From positions 50,414-114,413 of the forward strand of contig JBCCJA010000006.1 in NCBI GenBank assembly GCA_039045975.1: a stretch of 64,000 nt of DNA. Direction: 5' to 3'. The position numbers and the translations under genes were made by a program. Below the pieces are notes generated by a model that was not told the origin of the DNA, ran no database searches, and was given only the letters and a program-made list of their open reading frames with translations. This stretch comes from JBCCJA01 sp039045975. GTDB lineage: Bacteria; Planctomycetota; Planctomycetia; Planctomycetales; Planctomycetaceae. This document shows, one piece after another, positions 46,762 to 56,572 of the stretch. Numbering within the stretch: the first letter of the stretch is position 1; every line of letters starts with the position of its first letter.

Positions 46762-48537
46762 CTATGGTGCGGACGTCGACCGTTCGGTCGCAAGCCGCAA
46801 CGCCTCGGCCGCGAAAATCGCCGGGTAGGTTTGTTCGTAGTACCACAACTTTTCGAAGTAGAGCCCGATCGGCGCGGCGGCATCGAGCCCCCCCTCCTCG
46901 ACGGCCCGGACGACCGCCGCGACGCCTGCGTCGGCGGCATCACCGTCAGGCTCATGTCGCAACAGGGCCGCCGTCGCGAGGGCCGTTTCTTCGAGTGAAG
47001 GCTCGGAACCCGGGCCCCCGCCCCAAGACCCGTCGTCCTGCTGCGCGTCACGCAGATAAGCGAGCCCGCGGCCGAGCGTCGCCTCGGCGGGGCCCTCAGA
47101 TTTCAAAGCCGCGACGACGCGGGCCGTGCCGAACACGGGCGACGTCTCGTCGGCGACGTGCTCGTTCCCGAACCACAGCGGGGTCCAACTGCCGTCGTCG
47201 GCTTGCGTCCCCGTGAGGTACCGCAGCGCGAGCGTCTCCGCCGCATCGACCCGCGGACGCAGCGGGTGCCCGTGACCGGCGGCGGCGTCACGCCACACGG
47301 AAAACGCCCGCAGCACGTGGGCCGTGATGTCGGCCGACGAGCGGTCGAACGGCAGCAGCCCCCAGCCGCGGCAGAACGTCGGGAAGCCGCCGTCGTCGTT
47401 CTGCAGGTCGAGCAGCCAGCCGACGGCGGCCGCCAACTCCAACCGCAGCAACGCGTCGTCGCCGCCGTCGGTGAGCGACAGTAACGCGCGGACCGCGCCG
47501 GCGGTGTCGTCGGCGTCGGGCACGCCGCCGCTCAGGTCGGTCCAGGCCCAACCGCCCGGGGCCGCGTTCGTATAGGGGTGCTTGCGGAGATACTGCTGAC
47601 CGCGAAGCCACTCGACGACCCCGTCGCGAGCGGAGACGTCGCCGTCGACCGCGTTCACCGCCGACGTCGTCACCCACGTCGCGAGGTTCGTGTCGATCGG
47701 CCACGACCCGTCGGCCCGCGCCGCGCCGATCAGGAACTCGAGCGCCTTCGTCGCGACCGCGTGCGAGCCGCGTCCGGCTGCCGCGAGGCTCATCGCGACG
47801 AACGCCGTCAAAGGCGTCGCCTCCAAGAACCCGCCTCCGCCCGGCTGGATCTGCGTGAGACGCCGTAGCGTGGGACCGACCGCGCGGTCCCGTACGAGCT
47901 TCATCGGCAGCGGCGGGTCGACGCGTGCGTGGCGGGCCTGCCCGACCGCGATCAACGCCGGCAACGCGTAGCTGACGACCGGCATCTTCGCGAGCCGATA
48001 CAGCTCCGGCGGGATCGCGGCGAGTTCGAACGGCAGCGGCGGAACTTTTTCCCACGGCCAGACGCCGGCGATCGCGCAGTGCGTCAGGATCGGCACGGAG
48101 AACGTCTTGTCGTTCCCGTACCGGCCGAGCACGGCCTCGATCCCGCCGGCCCGGCGCAGATAGTCCTCCGCGTCGCGGAACGGCGTATCGGTCAGATATC
48201 GGCCGGCGTCGCGGACCGCGCGCAGCGTCGCGTAGGCGAGGACCGTCGTCGACAGGTTCGATTGACTGCGGTCGGTATCGCCCCAGCCGCCGTCTTCGTT
48301 CTGCGTCGCGAGCAGGCTCCGCGTCCCCTTCGCGACCAGTTTCTCGACGGCGCGTCGGTCGGGGGCGGCGTCGGTCAGCCGCAACAACGCCAGGACCGCC
48401 GTCGCCGTCGCCAGCGAAGACGAAGACAGCTCCCCGACCCAGTGGCCGGCGTCGGTCCGCCCCGCCGCGAGCCGGTCACGGACGGTGCGATACGCGGCCG
48501 CGGTCCGCTCGGGCGTGACGTCAGAGCGGCAGGGCAT
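46762..48537 (-). CDS. Squalene-hopene cyclase-like terpene cyclase
   Basis: A 591-residue protein with the alpha/alpha barrels of the cyclase family. The acid motif DADDTA is at 341-346 (DxDDTA in hopene cyclases). Several QW-type repeats are visible: QNEDGGWGD (79-87), ADGSW (275), QNDDGG, QADDGSWTPLWFG and QQDDGSWGGGPG. N-terminal GHWVGELSSS and C-terminal LYFEKLWYYEQTYPAIFAAE are typical. It is shorter than hopene cyclases (about 630-720), so a sporulenol-type or other polyprenyl substrate is possible. It overlaps the ferredoxin-like gene by 17 bases. Confidence 0.85.
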   Translation of the reverse strand: MPCRSDVTPERTAAAYRTVRDRLAAGRTDAGHWVGELSSSSLATATAVLALLRLTDAAPDRRAVEKLVAKGTRSLLATQNEDGGWGDTDRSQSNLSTTVLAYATLRAVRDAGRYLTDTPFRDAEDYLRRAGGIEAVLGRYGNDKTFSVPILTHCAIAGVWPWEKVPPLPFELAAIPPELYRLAKMPVVSYALPALIAVGQARHARVDPPLPMKLVRDRAVGPTLRRLTQIQPGGGGFLEATPLTAFVAMSLAAAGRGSHAVATKALEFLIGAARADGSWPIDTNLATWVTTSAVNAVDGDVSARDGVVEWLRGQQYLRKHPYTNAAPGGWAWTDLSGGVPDADDTAGAVRALLSLTDGGDDALLRLELAAAVGWLLDLQNDDGGFPTFCRGWGLLPFDRSSADITAHVLRAFSVWRDAAAGHGHPLRPRVDAAETLALRYLTGTQADDGSWTPLWFGNEHVADETSPVFGTARVVAALKSEGPAEATLGRGLAYLRDAQQDDGSWGGGPGSEPSLEETALATAALLRHEPDGDAADAGVAAVVRAVEEGGLDAAAPIGLYFEKLWYYEQTYPAIFAAEALRLATERSTSAP

Positions 48538-49486
48538 CGAGCTCGTCGATCAGGTCGTCCATCGCGTCGCGTGTCTTAGACCGCCGCAGCCCGACTTGCA
48601 TGCCGACCGCGTCGCGGCCGTCGCGGAGCAGTTCGACGTCGCGCTCGGCCGCGGCCAGTTCGAGCGGGTCTTTCTCCGGGGCGCCGAACAACTTCGAGAG
48701 GTCGAGCTTGAAGCCACCCGTGTCCTCGCCGTCGTCGGCCCCGGCGATGACCGGCGTCTTGTGGCCCGGGAACATGATCGCGTTCTCGGGACAGACGCGG
48801 CTGCAGGCCGGGCAGCCTTTCTTACAGCTGTCTTGCTCCTCGACGAGGATCGCCCCCGCGTCGTCGACGCCGTAGACGCCGAACAGGCAGAAGTCGATGC
48901 ACTCCATGCAGTTCGTGCACCGCGAGTAGTCGATGACCGGATACCACCGCCGCTTCGGGGCCTCCGCCTTTTTCGGCGGGGCGGGCGGCTGCGCGGTCAC
49001 GGCCGGCAGACCGAGCGTCGTCAACGTCGCGACCTCGACGCGGCTCTCTTCGGCGATGCGGGCGATCTCGTCGACGAACGTCGCCGCGTCCGGAGATATC
49101 CGCAGGTCGAGGCAATAGATCGCGCGGTCGGGCGTCGGCCCGGCGGCGCGGATCGCGTCGGTCCGCGGCACGTCGCTGAAATCGTTCGAGCCGTCCTCGT
49201 CTCCGAGCAGCGTCTTCCCGTACTGCCCGCGGACGCCCTGCCGGTCGAGCACCCACTGCGTCGCCCGCGGGTACAGCCACGAGGCGACGACGACGTCGCC
49301 CGGCACGCCCCGCAGGAACAGGAAGCCCGGGTCGTCGGCCGTCATGTCGACCAGCGGCGGGACGACCGAAACCTCGACGTCACCGCGTCCGAACATCGCG
49401 ACCGCGATGTCTTCCTCGAGTTGGCGCTTCGCCGGGTTCGCGCCCTGCGCCTGCGAGATTACGACGGTCAGCTTGCGTGGCGGCAC
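48521..49486 (-). CDS. Iron-sulfur protein with ferredoxin domain in the terpenoid locus
   Basis: A 321-residue protein. Residues 1-175 are a non-ferredoxin domain with TVVISQAQGANPAKRQLEED and VPGDVVVASWLYPRATQWVL. Residues ~190-245 carry two 4Fe-4S sets: CTNCMECIDFC and SCKKGCPACSRVCPENAIMF. The C-terminal part is helical and acidic. The overlap with the terpene cyclase gene and the Cys-rich DUF116 domain nearby suggest electron transfer in the same pathway, which is inference. The N-terminal domain has no recognised family. Confidence 0.8.
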   Translation of the reverse strand: MPPRKLTVVISQAQGANPAKRQLEEDIAVAMFGRGDVEVSVVPPLVDMTADDPGFLFLRGVPGDVVVASWLYPRATQWVLDRQGVRGQYGKTLLGDEDGSNDFSDVPRTDAIRAAGPTPDRAIYCLDLRISPDAATFVDEIARIAEESRVEVATLTTLGLPAVTAQPPAPPKKAEAPKRRWYPVIDYSRCTNCMECIDFCLFGVYGVDDAGAILVEEQDSCKKGCPACSRVCPENAIMFPGHKTPVIAGADDGEDTGGFKLDLSKLFGAPEKDPLELAAAERDVELLRDGRDAVGMQVGLRRSKTRDAMDDLIDELDALPL

Positions 49487-49527
49487 GGCGGGAGTGTCGG
49501 GTACGCGGGTCGTTCCAGGCGGCGGCG

Positions 49528-50010
49528 TCAGGCGTTCGCCTGCTTCTTAAGATAACGTTGATCGCGGTCCCACGCGGCGGTCAACGCGTCGACGTACTCG
49601 TCGACACCGACGAATTCCGCGTCGGTCTCGAATTCGTACAGCCAGCCCTCGCCGTAAGTGTCGGTGTTGATGGCAGACGGGTCGGCCAGGACCGATTCGT
49701 TGAACGAGACGATCCGCCCCGCGGCGGGCACGTGTAGCGAAGAGACCGCCTTCGAGCTTTCGATCTCGCCGACGTCCTGCCGGTCGCGGACGTCGGTCCC
49801 GCCGTCGACCGACCAGTCGAGGAAGTAGACGTCGTTCAGCAGCCGCACCGAGTAGGCCGTCAGCCCGACCCGGTAGCGGCCGTCATCCGACGGCGCGAGC
49901 CATAGGTGCGTCTTCTCCGCGTAAACGCGGTCGGACGGGAACAGGGCTTCGTGGGTGCCCATCGCGAAGGTTCGCGGCGGGCCGGCAGGAGTCTCTTCGG
50001 CGGCGGTCAT
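49528..50010 (-). CDS. gcvH: GcvH-like lipoyl carrier protein
   Basis: A 160-residue protein. The lipoyl Lys87 lies in DVGEIESSKAVSSLHVPAAG, the glycine cleavage H pattern, and the start KTHLWLAPSDDGRYRVGLTA is also typical. An N-terminal extension of about 25 residues is longer than usual (130 typical). No P, T or L protein gene is near. It overlaps the MFS gene by ATGA and is 41 bases from the ferredoxin gene, so it may serve this locus and not glycine cleavage. That is inference from position. Confidence 0.85.
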   Translation of the reverse strand: MTAAEETPAGPPRTFAMGTHEALFPSDRVYAEKTHLWLAPSDDGRYRVGLTAYSVRLLNDVYFLDWSVDGGTDVRDRQDVGEIESSKAVSSLHVPAAGRIVSFNESVLADPSAINTDTYGEGWLYEFETDAEFVGVDEYVDALTAAWDRDQRYLKKQANA

Positions 50011-51332
50011 CGGGACGCTTCTTCGTCGCGGGTTTCCCCTACGGTAAACGAGGGGCGGCCCCGGGTCTCGTCGCCGGCGAACGCGAGCGGCCACAACGAC
50101 AGCAGCCGCCCCGCTAAAGACGCCGCGAACAGCGTGTGGAACGCCCACACGGCGGTCGCCGGGCCGTCGCCGGAACTTTCCGTCATCGCGTCGAGCCATA
50201 ACCCGCCGGCCAAGCCGCTCAGTCCGGCCAGTAGCCCCGCGGTCTGCCGGGCCAGTCCGATCGCGCCGGCGTTGTCCCGCCCGCCGGCACGGGCGAGCAA
50301 GATCTTCGAGCCCGCCACGTTCGCCCACGCATAGGCGCCCCACGCGAGGTAGGCCCCCGCAACGAGCCACGGACGCCCAGGCGTCGCGGCGATCCAGAAC
50401 AGCAGACCGGCCGACGCGATCGTCACCCCGACGACCCGCATTCCGACCGGGTCGTCGGCCCGGTCGGCACGCACGCCCGCCGCCGGACTGATGGCCAACT
50501 GCATCAGCCGCATCGTCGCCAACAGCCCATAAAAAGTCCCGAGGGACAGGTTCAGCAGCCCCGCCGAGGTCGCGTACAGAAAAAACGCCGCCTGCGTGAG
50601 CCCCGACGCCGCCGCGAGCCCCCACTCGTGCCACAGCCAACGCCGGAACCGACGTCGACGCCAAGCCGTTCGGAACGCCGCCACCTCGTCCCGCGGTTCC
50701 GCCGCGTAAGCCGGCTCGTCGACGCGACGCAGCGGCAGGACCGACAGGGCCTGGACCGCCAGGCCCGTCAGGAACATGGCGATCCCGAACCGGTCGGCGG
50801 CCGTATCGCCCGACAGGTCACGGACGGCCCGCTCGCCGAAGCCGGCCAACACCGGCAGCGTCAGCAGGCCCGCCGCCCGGCCGAAGTTCCGCCATCCGAA
50901 CAACCGCCCGCGGCCCTCGGGCGGGACGACGTCCGACAGCCACGACAGGAACCCGACGTATCCGACCGCCCCGACCGCGTGTGAAGCCGCCACCGCGACC
51001 GCCGCGACGGCCAACGCCGCCGGCGACTCCTCGAACCAAAACAAGGCCCCCGCCGGCAGCAGCAGCAGCCGGGAAACGATCGTCGTCGCAAAGAACAATC
51101 GCTTCCGGCCGATCCTGAACCGCAGCAGCCGTCGGGTCAGCAGGCCGGTCAGGCCGACCGTCTCCGGCAGGATCAATAAACAGGCCACGACCCAAGCCGC
51201 GGCACCGTCACGGCGGGCCGCGGCGATCACGAAGCCGCCCGCCGTCAGCGGGTAGCCGGCCGTCCACAGCCACTGATTCCAGGCCGCGGCCCGCACCGCC
51301 CGTCCGGCGGTGTCACGCCCGCCGGCGGTCAA
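50007..51332 (-). CDS. MFS transporter
   Basis: A 441-residue protein with about twelve membrane segments and a central basic loop (FRTAWRRRRFRRWLWHEWGL). The N-terminal half has an MFS-like loop VVPPEGRGRLFGWRNFGRA between segments. It overlaps the large membrane-protein gene upstream and gcvH downstream by ATGA. It may move a product or precursor of the locus; substrate unknown. Confidence 0.78.
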   Translation of the reverse strand: MTAGGRDTAGRAVRAAAWNQWLWTAGYPLTAGGFVIAAARRDGAAAWVVACLLILPETVGLTGLLTRRLLRFRIGRKRLFFATTIVSRLLLLPAGALFWFEESPAALAVAAVAVAASHAVGAVGYVGFLSWLSDVVPPEGRGRLFGWRNFGRAAGLLTLPVLAGFGERAVRDLSGDTAADRFGIAMFLTGLAVQALSVLPLRRVDEPAYAAEPRDEVAAFRTAWRRRRFRRWLWHEWGLAAASGLTQAAFFLYATSAGLLNLSLGTFYGLLATMRLMQLAISPAAGVRADRADDPVGMRVVGVTIASAGLLFWIAATPGRPWLVAGAYLAWGAYAWANVAGSKILLARAGGRDNAGAIGLARQTAGLLAGLSGLAGGLWLDAMTESSGDGPATAVWAFHTLFAASLAGRLLSLWPLAFAGDETRGRPSFTVGETRDEEASR

Positions 51333-54300
51333 TCCGCCCCGCCCGCCGCGGGTTCGCTCGCCGGAACGTCCGCCGATCCCGACGCGACGTCGCCGCCGGC
51401 TGCTTCGGTCGCGCCGCGGATCAGCCGCAGGTATTCGACCGCGAGCGGTAACGCCGGGTTCGGCGGCGTGCCGCTCACGAGCGTCTCGAGACGCTCCGCC
51501 GCCTCGTCGACACGGCCCGACTCAAGCACCGACATCGCCGCGTTCAGTCGCGCCGATCCGATCTCGGCCGCCGACCGGGACACCGCGAGTTCGACCGACT
51601 GGACCCAGTCGATCAGCGGCGGCTTGCCCCGGACCGGGCCGAATAGTGGCCCCCGCCCCATCGTCGTGACCAACGCCCGGGCGGCGGCCTCGTCGGCCAA
51701 GTTCGTCCAGAGTTCGTCCGCGGCTTCATATGCGGCGAGGCCGAGCAGCCCCAACGCGAGGGGTTCGGCGGTCACGGCCGTCGCCGCCGGGTCGCCCTCG
51801 GCGACGCGTCGCAAGACCGCGGCGGCTTCGGCCGGGCGGGCCGCTTCCAACAGCAGCTGCGCCCGGAACCGTTCCAACGCCACGTCGGGCTCCGGACCGG
51901 GCGGCGGGATCACGTCGAGGGCGATCCGGGTCGCCCCCTGCTGCCACGCCGCGGTCGCGATCTGGACTTTCGGCACGCCCTGCTCGGCCGCCTTCGCGAC
52001 CAGTTCGGAAATCGGGTCGATCGCCCGGACGAGTTCCAGTCGGACCGCGTCGAGTCCGTCTCCCGTCGCCCCGCCGGCATCTTCGCCTGTCGCCTCGACC
52101 GAGCCCCCTTCCGACCCCGACGCCGCGGCCGCCTTGTCGCCGACCTCGCGGAGCCGATCGAGCACCGCCAACGCCAGATCGACCTTCCCGTAACTGCGAT
52201 ACGTCTGCAGTAGCGCGAACAGCGTCTCAGAGTCTGCCGGATCGATCGCCGCGGCCTGACCCAACGCGTTCAACGACTGATAGAGACGGCGACGAGTGAG
52301 TGGTTGCCCGCCCCGTGCCGCCGCGATCGCCGTCTCGATCCGGTCGAGTTCCCGGTAAGTCTCGCCGAGCAGCCGGTACGGGGCGGCCCGGGTCGTGTCT
52401 TCCGCCAACGCCGCGTCGAGGTCGCGGATCGCCAGATGGGCGAACGCGAGCAACAACTCCGGCCTGACCGAAAAGTTGCCGCTCGTCGCCAACTTCAAGT
52501 GGGTCAAGTAATGCCGCGCCCGCTGCTCGCCCGCCGGGGCCGTCGGCTCGGCGGCCCCGCCGAATGTGAACAGGGCGGCCTCGTCCGACGCCCTGCCCCA
52601 GCCGGGACGCCGGGCCGTCCCCTCAACGTCGTCGTCCACGTCAGCGAACGCCATCTCGAGAAAACGCACGCTGTTTTCGCGCAGGTATTCGTCGAGTTCC
52701 TCTTCGACGTCGCCGCGATAAAACACCGACGCCGACCCGGTCATCCGCGTCATCAGCCACTCCGGCGCGAGCAGCAGGTCGACGTGCACGAAGTAGGCCG
52801 GATTCGGCTGAGACAGCCGCACGACGACGTGCGTGATGTCGAAGCGGTCGAAAGCCTCCCGCCACACGTCGGGCTTGCCGACGGCGGCGGCTTTCTCATC
52901 GCTGACGCTGTCCTTACGGCTCAATAACGCGTAGCGGACTTCGTCGTGCAGCGTGAGCAGGTCTTCGGCGTCCTCGCTGCTCCCGCCGAACAGGCCGTAG
53001 CGGCTGTCGACGAACGGACGCTTGCCGAGCCAGACCAACGCGTCGCCCTCACGGGCCCGGAAGTTGAACGGTCGATCGTCGAAAGAGCCGTCGACGGCGG
53101 CAGCCAACTCTTCGATCTCGTCGGAGAACGCCGGCGCTAATCCGAGCCCCGGCTTCGTACCGTCATCCGGTTCGATCCGTCCCGACGCGAGCAACACGCC
53201 GACCGCCAGCACGACGCCAGTCGCGAAGGCCGGCAGGGCGACACCGGCCGATTGGCCCGCCGCACCGCGACGAAGGGCGACGCCACGAAGCAGCAAAATC
53301 GTCGTCAACGCCAACCCCGCCGCCGCCACCGGCAGTTCCCGCCGGGAGACGCACGCGAACGCCGCGAAGCCCGCCAGCAACAGCAACTCGCCGCCGCTGA
53401 TAACCCCGAACGCCAAGACCGCCTCTCCGACGGCCCAGCAAAATAGGATCAAAGCCGCCGCCACGCCCGGCCGGCCCAACAACTCGCCGATCGACCCGAT
53501 CTGAGCCCAGAACGGCTCGACGGCAAGCCGCACGGAGGACGACTCCGACAAGTAGGCCCGCATGCCCGCGTCATGCGTTCCATACAGCTCAAAAGCCCCG
53601 CCTAACTGCGCGATCGGAAACGGCCCGACGGCGAGCGCGACCACGGACAAGCCGGCCGTCACCAAAAAACGGACACGACGGCCACGGTCGTCGAACGACC
53701 CGCGACCGAGCAACACGCCGATGAGGTCACCGGCCGCATAAATCACCAACACCGCCGGTCCGACGAACGCGCGTCGGTCGACGTTCGCCCACAACGCGAC
53801 GAGCACGACGATCGCGACAAGCCGAGACGTCGCCCCCGAAATTCGGTAACCGCTGATCAGTCCGATCAAGATCGCGGTCATCAGCGGCGTGACGAGATCG
53901 GGCGTCGGCGTCAGCCCGGGCAACAGGGCCGGGATGAGGAGCGCGGCCGGCACGATCGCCCGGGCCCGCGTCCGCGAGTCGGCAACGGCGTAGATCGCCC
54001 ACCCGATCAGTCCCGCGGCAACCACGCCGCTCAGGATCGACCAGGCCACCGGGCCGGCTGCGGCGTGCGACACGCCGAGGAGCAGGTCGAACAGCCACGT
54101 CACTTCGGCCCACGGGCGGCCGGCCGCCGTCGCCGACCACCGATCGGTCCCGTCTGGAAACTCGCCCGCGGCGATCGCCCGTCCGAACGCCGCATGTCGG
54201 AGCACTTCGGGCGATGCGACCGTTCGGGTCCCCGCGACGACGGCCAACAGGACCGCCAGCCCCCCGATCAGCCACGCGAGCCTGCTCGCCCGCGCGTCCC

Positions 54301-54379
54301 CGGCCCTAACGGAGGCGGCGGCGGTGGCGTCGCGAAACGCCGGCGGCGGCGACGCGTCTGCGGGATTCGGAGCGGTCAC
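51329..54379 (-). CDS. Large membrane protein with helical repeat C-terminal domain
   Basis: A 1016-residue protein. Residues 30-410 hold about ten membrane segments with a glycosyltransferase-like alternation of loops (ATAAGRPWAEVTWLFDLLLG). Residues ~425-590 are an outside domain with ALVWLGKRPFVDSRYGLFGG, a block seen in planctomycete membrane proteins. From ~620 to 1000 there are helical repeats of TPR type (APYRLLGETYRELDRIETAI; SETLFALLQTYRSYGKVDLA; LALGLLGLAAYEAADELWTN). It overlaps the MFS gene by ATGA and is the first gene of the leftward set. No enzyme motif is proven. Confidence 0.7.
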   Translation of the reverse strand: MTAPNPADASPPPAFRDATAAASVRAGDARASRLAWLIGGLAVLLAVVAGTRTVASPEVLRHAAFGRAIAAGEFPDGTDRWSATAAGRPWAEVTWLFDLLLGVSHAAAGPVAWSILSGVVAAGLIGWAIYAVADSRTRARAIVPAALLIPALLPGLTPTPDLVTPLMTAILIGLISGYRISGATSRLVAIVVLVALWANVDRRAFVGPAVLVIYAAGDLIGVLLGRGSFDDRGRRVRFLVTAGLSVVALAVGPFPIAQLGGAFELYGTHDAGMRAYLSESSSVRLAVEPFWAQIGSIGELLGRPGVAAALILFCWAVGEAVLAFGVISGGELLLLAGFAAFACVSRRELPVAAAGLALTTILLLRGVALRRGAAGQSAGVALPAFATGVVLAVGVLLASGRIEPDDGTKPGLGLAPAFSDEIEELAAAVDGSFDDRPFNFRAREGDALVWLGKRPFVDSRYGLFGGSSEDAEDLLTLHDEVRYALLSRKDSVSDEKAAAVGKPDVWREAFDRFDITHVVVRLSQPNPAYFVHVDLLLAPEWLMTRMTGSASVFYRGDVEEELDEYLRENSVRFLEMAFADVDDDVEGTARRPGWGRASDEAALFTFGGAAEPTAPAGEQRARHYLTHLKLATSGNFSVRPELLLAFAHLAIRDLDAALAEDTTRAAPYRLLGETYRELDRIETAIAAARGGQPLTRRRLYQSLNALGQAAAIDPADSETLFALLQTYRSYGKVDLALAVLDRLREVGDKAAAASGSEGGSVEATGEDAGGATGDGLDAVRLELVRAIDPISELVAKAAEQGVPKVQIATAAWQQGATRIALDVIPPPGPEPDVALERFRAQLLLEAARPAEAAAVLRRVAEGDPAATAVTAEPLALGLLGLAAYEAADELWTNLADEAAARALVTTMGRGPLFGPVRGKPPLIDWVQSVELAVSRSAAEIGSARLNAAMSVLESGRVDEAAERLETLVSGTPPNPALPLAVEYLRLIRGATEAAGGDVASGSADVPASEPAAGGAD

Positions 54380-54506
54380 GAACTGACTTCGCGGCGGTGT
54401 GGTTGCCGGTCGGCGGGACGACGAAACACCGTCCTACCGCCGGGCGCGATGCTAGGGGGCACGACGGGCCGCCCACAACCACCCGCGACCGGGCGGCCCG
54501 GCCGCC

Positions 54507-54851
54507 TCAGTGCGATCCGTCGCTGTTCGACTTCCGCTTGAGTCGAAACTTCGGCACCGATAGTCGGACCTTCGCGACCGCCGCCTTCGTCGCCTCCGCG
54601 ATGTCATGCGCGGTGTCGTCGACGATCTGCTCGTTCGTCGGCCCGCTCGAATCGGCCGACAGCACGGCGGCCTCGGCGTAGGTCGCGCTGTACCCGCCGG
54701 GGAAAGACCGCGGGCGGGCGACGTCGACGCACAACGGCATCCTGCAGCCGACGGCGGCGACGCAGACCGGCAGGAGCAAGATCAGTCGTCGCAACGTGCA
54801 GCCGTTCGCAGGCGAAGGGTCGCGGAGTCTCGGCCCCGTCCTTCCGCCCAT
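54507..54851 (-). CDS. Small lipoprotein
   Basis: A protein of up to 114 residues with a lipobox: LILLLPVCVAAVGC. The mature part starts CRMPLCVDVARPRSFPGGYS and ends in a basic stretch (SVPKFRLKRKSNSDGSH). The start at 54,851 gives a long N-terminus before the signal peptide; TTG 54794 would give a normal one. Function unknown. Confidence 0.55.
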   Translation of the reverse strand: MGGRTGPRLRDPSPANGCTLRRLILLLPVCVAAVGCRMPLCVDVARPRSFPGGYSATYAEAAVLSADSSGPTNEQIVDDTAHDIAEATKAAVAKVRLSVPKFRLKRKSNSDGSH

Positions 54852-54907
54852 CGGCCGGCCCGACGGCTCCGGTCCGGTAAGAACGACCGGTCCCGACGAT
54901 TCCTACG

Positions 54908-54940
54908 AAAAAAGACCTCCCGACGGCGTCGGGAGGTCTT
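54908..54940 (-). terminator. Intrinsic terminator of the superoxide dismutase gene
   Basis: On the minus strand AAGACCTCCCGAC pairs with GTCGGGAGGTCTT around GCC, followed by TTTTTT. The 13-bp stem with a U-run is a textbook terminator 29 bases after the sodA stop. Confidence 0.92.
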
Positions 54941-54968
54941 CGTAACTCCGCGAGGAAATCCGGCCGGA

Positions 54969-55580
54969 TCAGCCTTTGGCGGCCGCATACCGGGCGTCGG
55001 CCGCGGACCAGTCGACGACGTCCCAGAACGCGGCGATGTAGTCGGGCCGCTTGTTCTGGTACTTGAGGTAATAGGCATGCTCCCAGACGTCGAGACCGAT
55101 GATCGGCGTGCGGCCTTCCATCAGCGGCGAATCCTGGTTCGGCGTGCTTTCGACGATCAGCTTGTCGCCGTCGAGCGACAGCCACGCCCAACCGCTCCCG
55201 AAGCGGGTCGCCGCGGCATTCGCGAACTCGGTCTTGAAGGCGTCGTAGCTGCCGAAGGTCGAGGTGATCGCCTCGCCGAGGGCCCCGGTCGGCTCGCCGC
55301 CGCCCGAGCCCGACAGGATCGTCCAAAAGAGCGTGTGGTTCGCGTGCCCGCCGCCGTTGTTCCGAACCGCCCCGCGGGCCGCCTCCGGCACCGCCGACAG
55401 ATCCGAGACGAGTTCGTCGATCGGCTTCGCGAGCAGGTCGTCGTGCCCCTCAAGCGCCCCGTTCACCTTCATCACGTAGGCGTTGTGGTGCTTGGAATGA
55501 TGGATCTCCATCGTCCGCGCGTCGAAGTGCGGCTCGAGCGCGTCGTAGGCGTAAGGCAGATCGGGGAGTGCGTAGGCCAT
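54969..55580 (-). CDS. sodA: Superoxide dismutase, probably Mn type
   Basis: A 203-residue enzyme turning superoxide into peroxide and oxygen. The metal ligands are His27 (EIHHSKHHNAY), His82 (GGHANHTLFW), Asp164 and His168 (DVWEHAYYL). Gln149 in TPNQDSPL and GGH before Asn81 favour the Mn form over Fe. There is no signal peptide, so it is cytoplasmic. Length is usual. It is monocistronic, with its own terminator. Confidence 0.95.
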   Translation of the reverse strand: MAYALPDLPYAYDALEPHFDARTMEIHHSKHHNAYVMKVNGALEGHDDLLAKPIDELVSDLSAVPEAARGAVRNNGGGHANHTLFWTILSGSGGGEPTGALGEAITSTFGSYDAFKTEFANAAATRFGSGWAWLSLDGDKLIVESTPNQDSPLMEGRTPIIGLDVWEHAYYLKYQNKRPDYIAAFWDVVDWSAADARYAAAKG

Positions 55581-55781
55581 TGAATTTTCCCTGCGTGAGA
55601 AGCGAGGCGGCGTGGCCGCCGAATCAACAGTAAGACCTAGCCGCCGCGTCCCGCCGAAGCATCGGGATCTTACTGAGATTCATCCGAGACACGGACGTGG
55701 CAACGGCACTGTCTTGGTCGATCCGCTCCGGCGTTCTTACCATTGCCCGTCCCTTGACGACCGAACGGGCCCAAAAAGCCA

Positions 55782-56537
55782 ATGGCTGAACACCGCACGC
55801 TCGTCGCCCTGCCTGTCTTCAACGAAGAGGCGACCGTCGAGGACGTCGTGCGGCAGGTGCTCGAAATCGGGATCGACGTGCTCGTCGTCGACGACGGTTC
55901 GACCGACGGGACGCGGCACGTGCTGGCCGGCACCGAGGACATTTCGGTCGTCCGCCACGCAAAGAACCGCGGATACGGGGCCGCCCTGGCGACCGCGTTC
56001 CATTACGCCCGCTCGGCCGCCTACGAGGCCGTCGTGACGATCGACTGCGACGGCCAACACACGCCCGGACTGATCCCCGATATGGTCGCCGCGTTGCGGC
56101 TGGGCTCGATCCGGCCGTTCGACCACGTCTCCGGCAGCCGCTACTACCGTGACGACGTCGACGCCTCGTCCGCCCCGGCCGACCGGCGGGCGATCAACAA
56201 GAAAGTCACCTGCCTGCTCAACGAGCACCTCGGGCTCGACCTGACCGACGCGTTCTGCGGCTTCAAGGCCTACCGCGTCGCCGCGTTGAAAGACCTGAAC
56301 ATCACCGAGACCGGCTACGCGATGCCGCTGCAGTTCTGGCCGCAGGTCGTCGACGCCGACTGGCGGGTCACCGAGTTCCCCGTGCCGCTGATCTACCTCG
56401 ACGAGAACCGCTCGTTCGGCGGGTCGCTCGACGACGCGGCGATCCGGATGGCACATTACCTCGACGTGCTCAACGCCGAACTCGCCTCCCGCGGGCTGCC
56501 GTCACTCGCCCCCGAAGACGTCCCCTGCGGCGGCTGA
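55782..56537 (+). CDS. Family 2 glycosyltransferase
   Basis: A 251-residue enzyme of the GT2 dolichyl-phosphate-mannose-synthase-like group. It starts TLVALPVFNEEATVEDVVRQ, with nucleotide-sugar motifs VLVVDDGSTDGTRHVL, RGYGAALATAF and TIDCDGQHTPGLIPDM (DxD-like). TDAFCGFKAYRVAALKDL follows. There is no membrane segment. The acceptor is unknown. Its neighbour downstream starts 35 bases later. Confidence 0.85.
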   Translation: MAEHRTLVALPVFNEEATVEDVVRQVLEIGIDVLVVDDGSTDGTRHVLAGTEDISVVRHAKNRGYGAALATAFHYARSAAYEAVVTIDCDGQHTPGLIPDMVAALRLGSIRPFDHVSGSRYYRDDVDASSAPADRRAINKKVTCLLNEHLGLDLTDAFCGFKAYRVAALKDLNITETGYAMPLQFWPQVVDADWRVTEFPVPLIYLDENRSFGGSLDDAAIRMAHYLDVLNAELASRGLPSLAPEDVPCGG

Positions 56538-56572
56538 CGCCGGCCCCGTCGAAGCCGAACCGACCGTCACGC

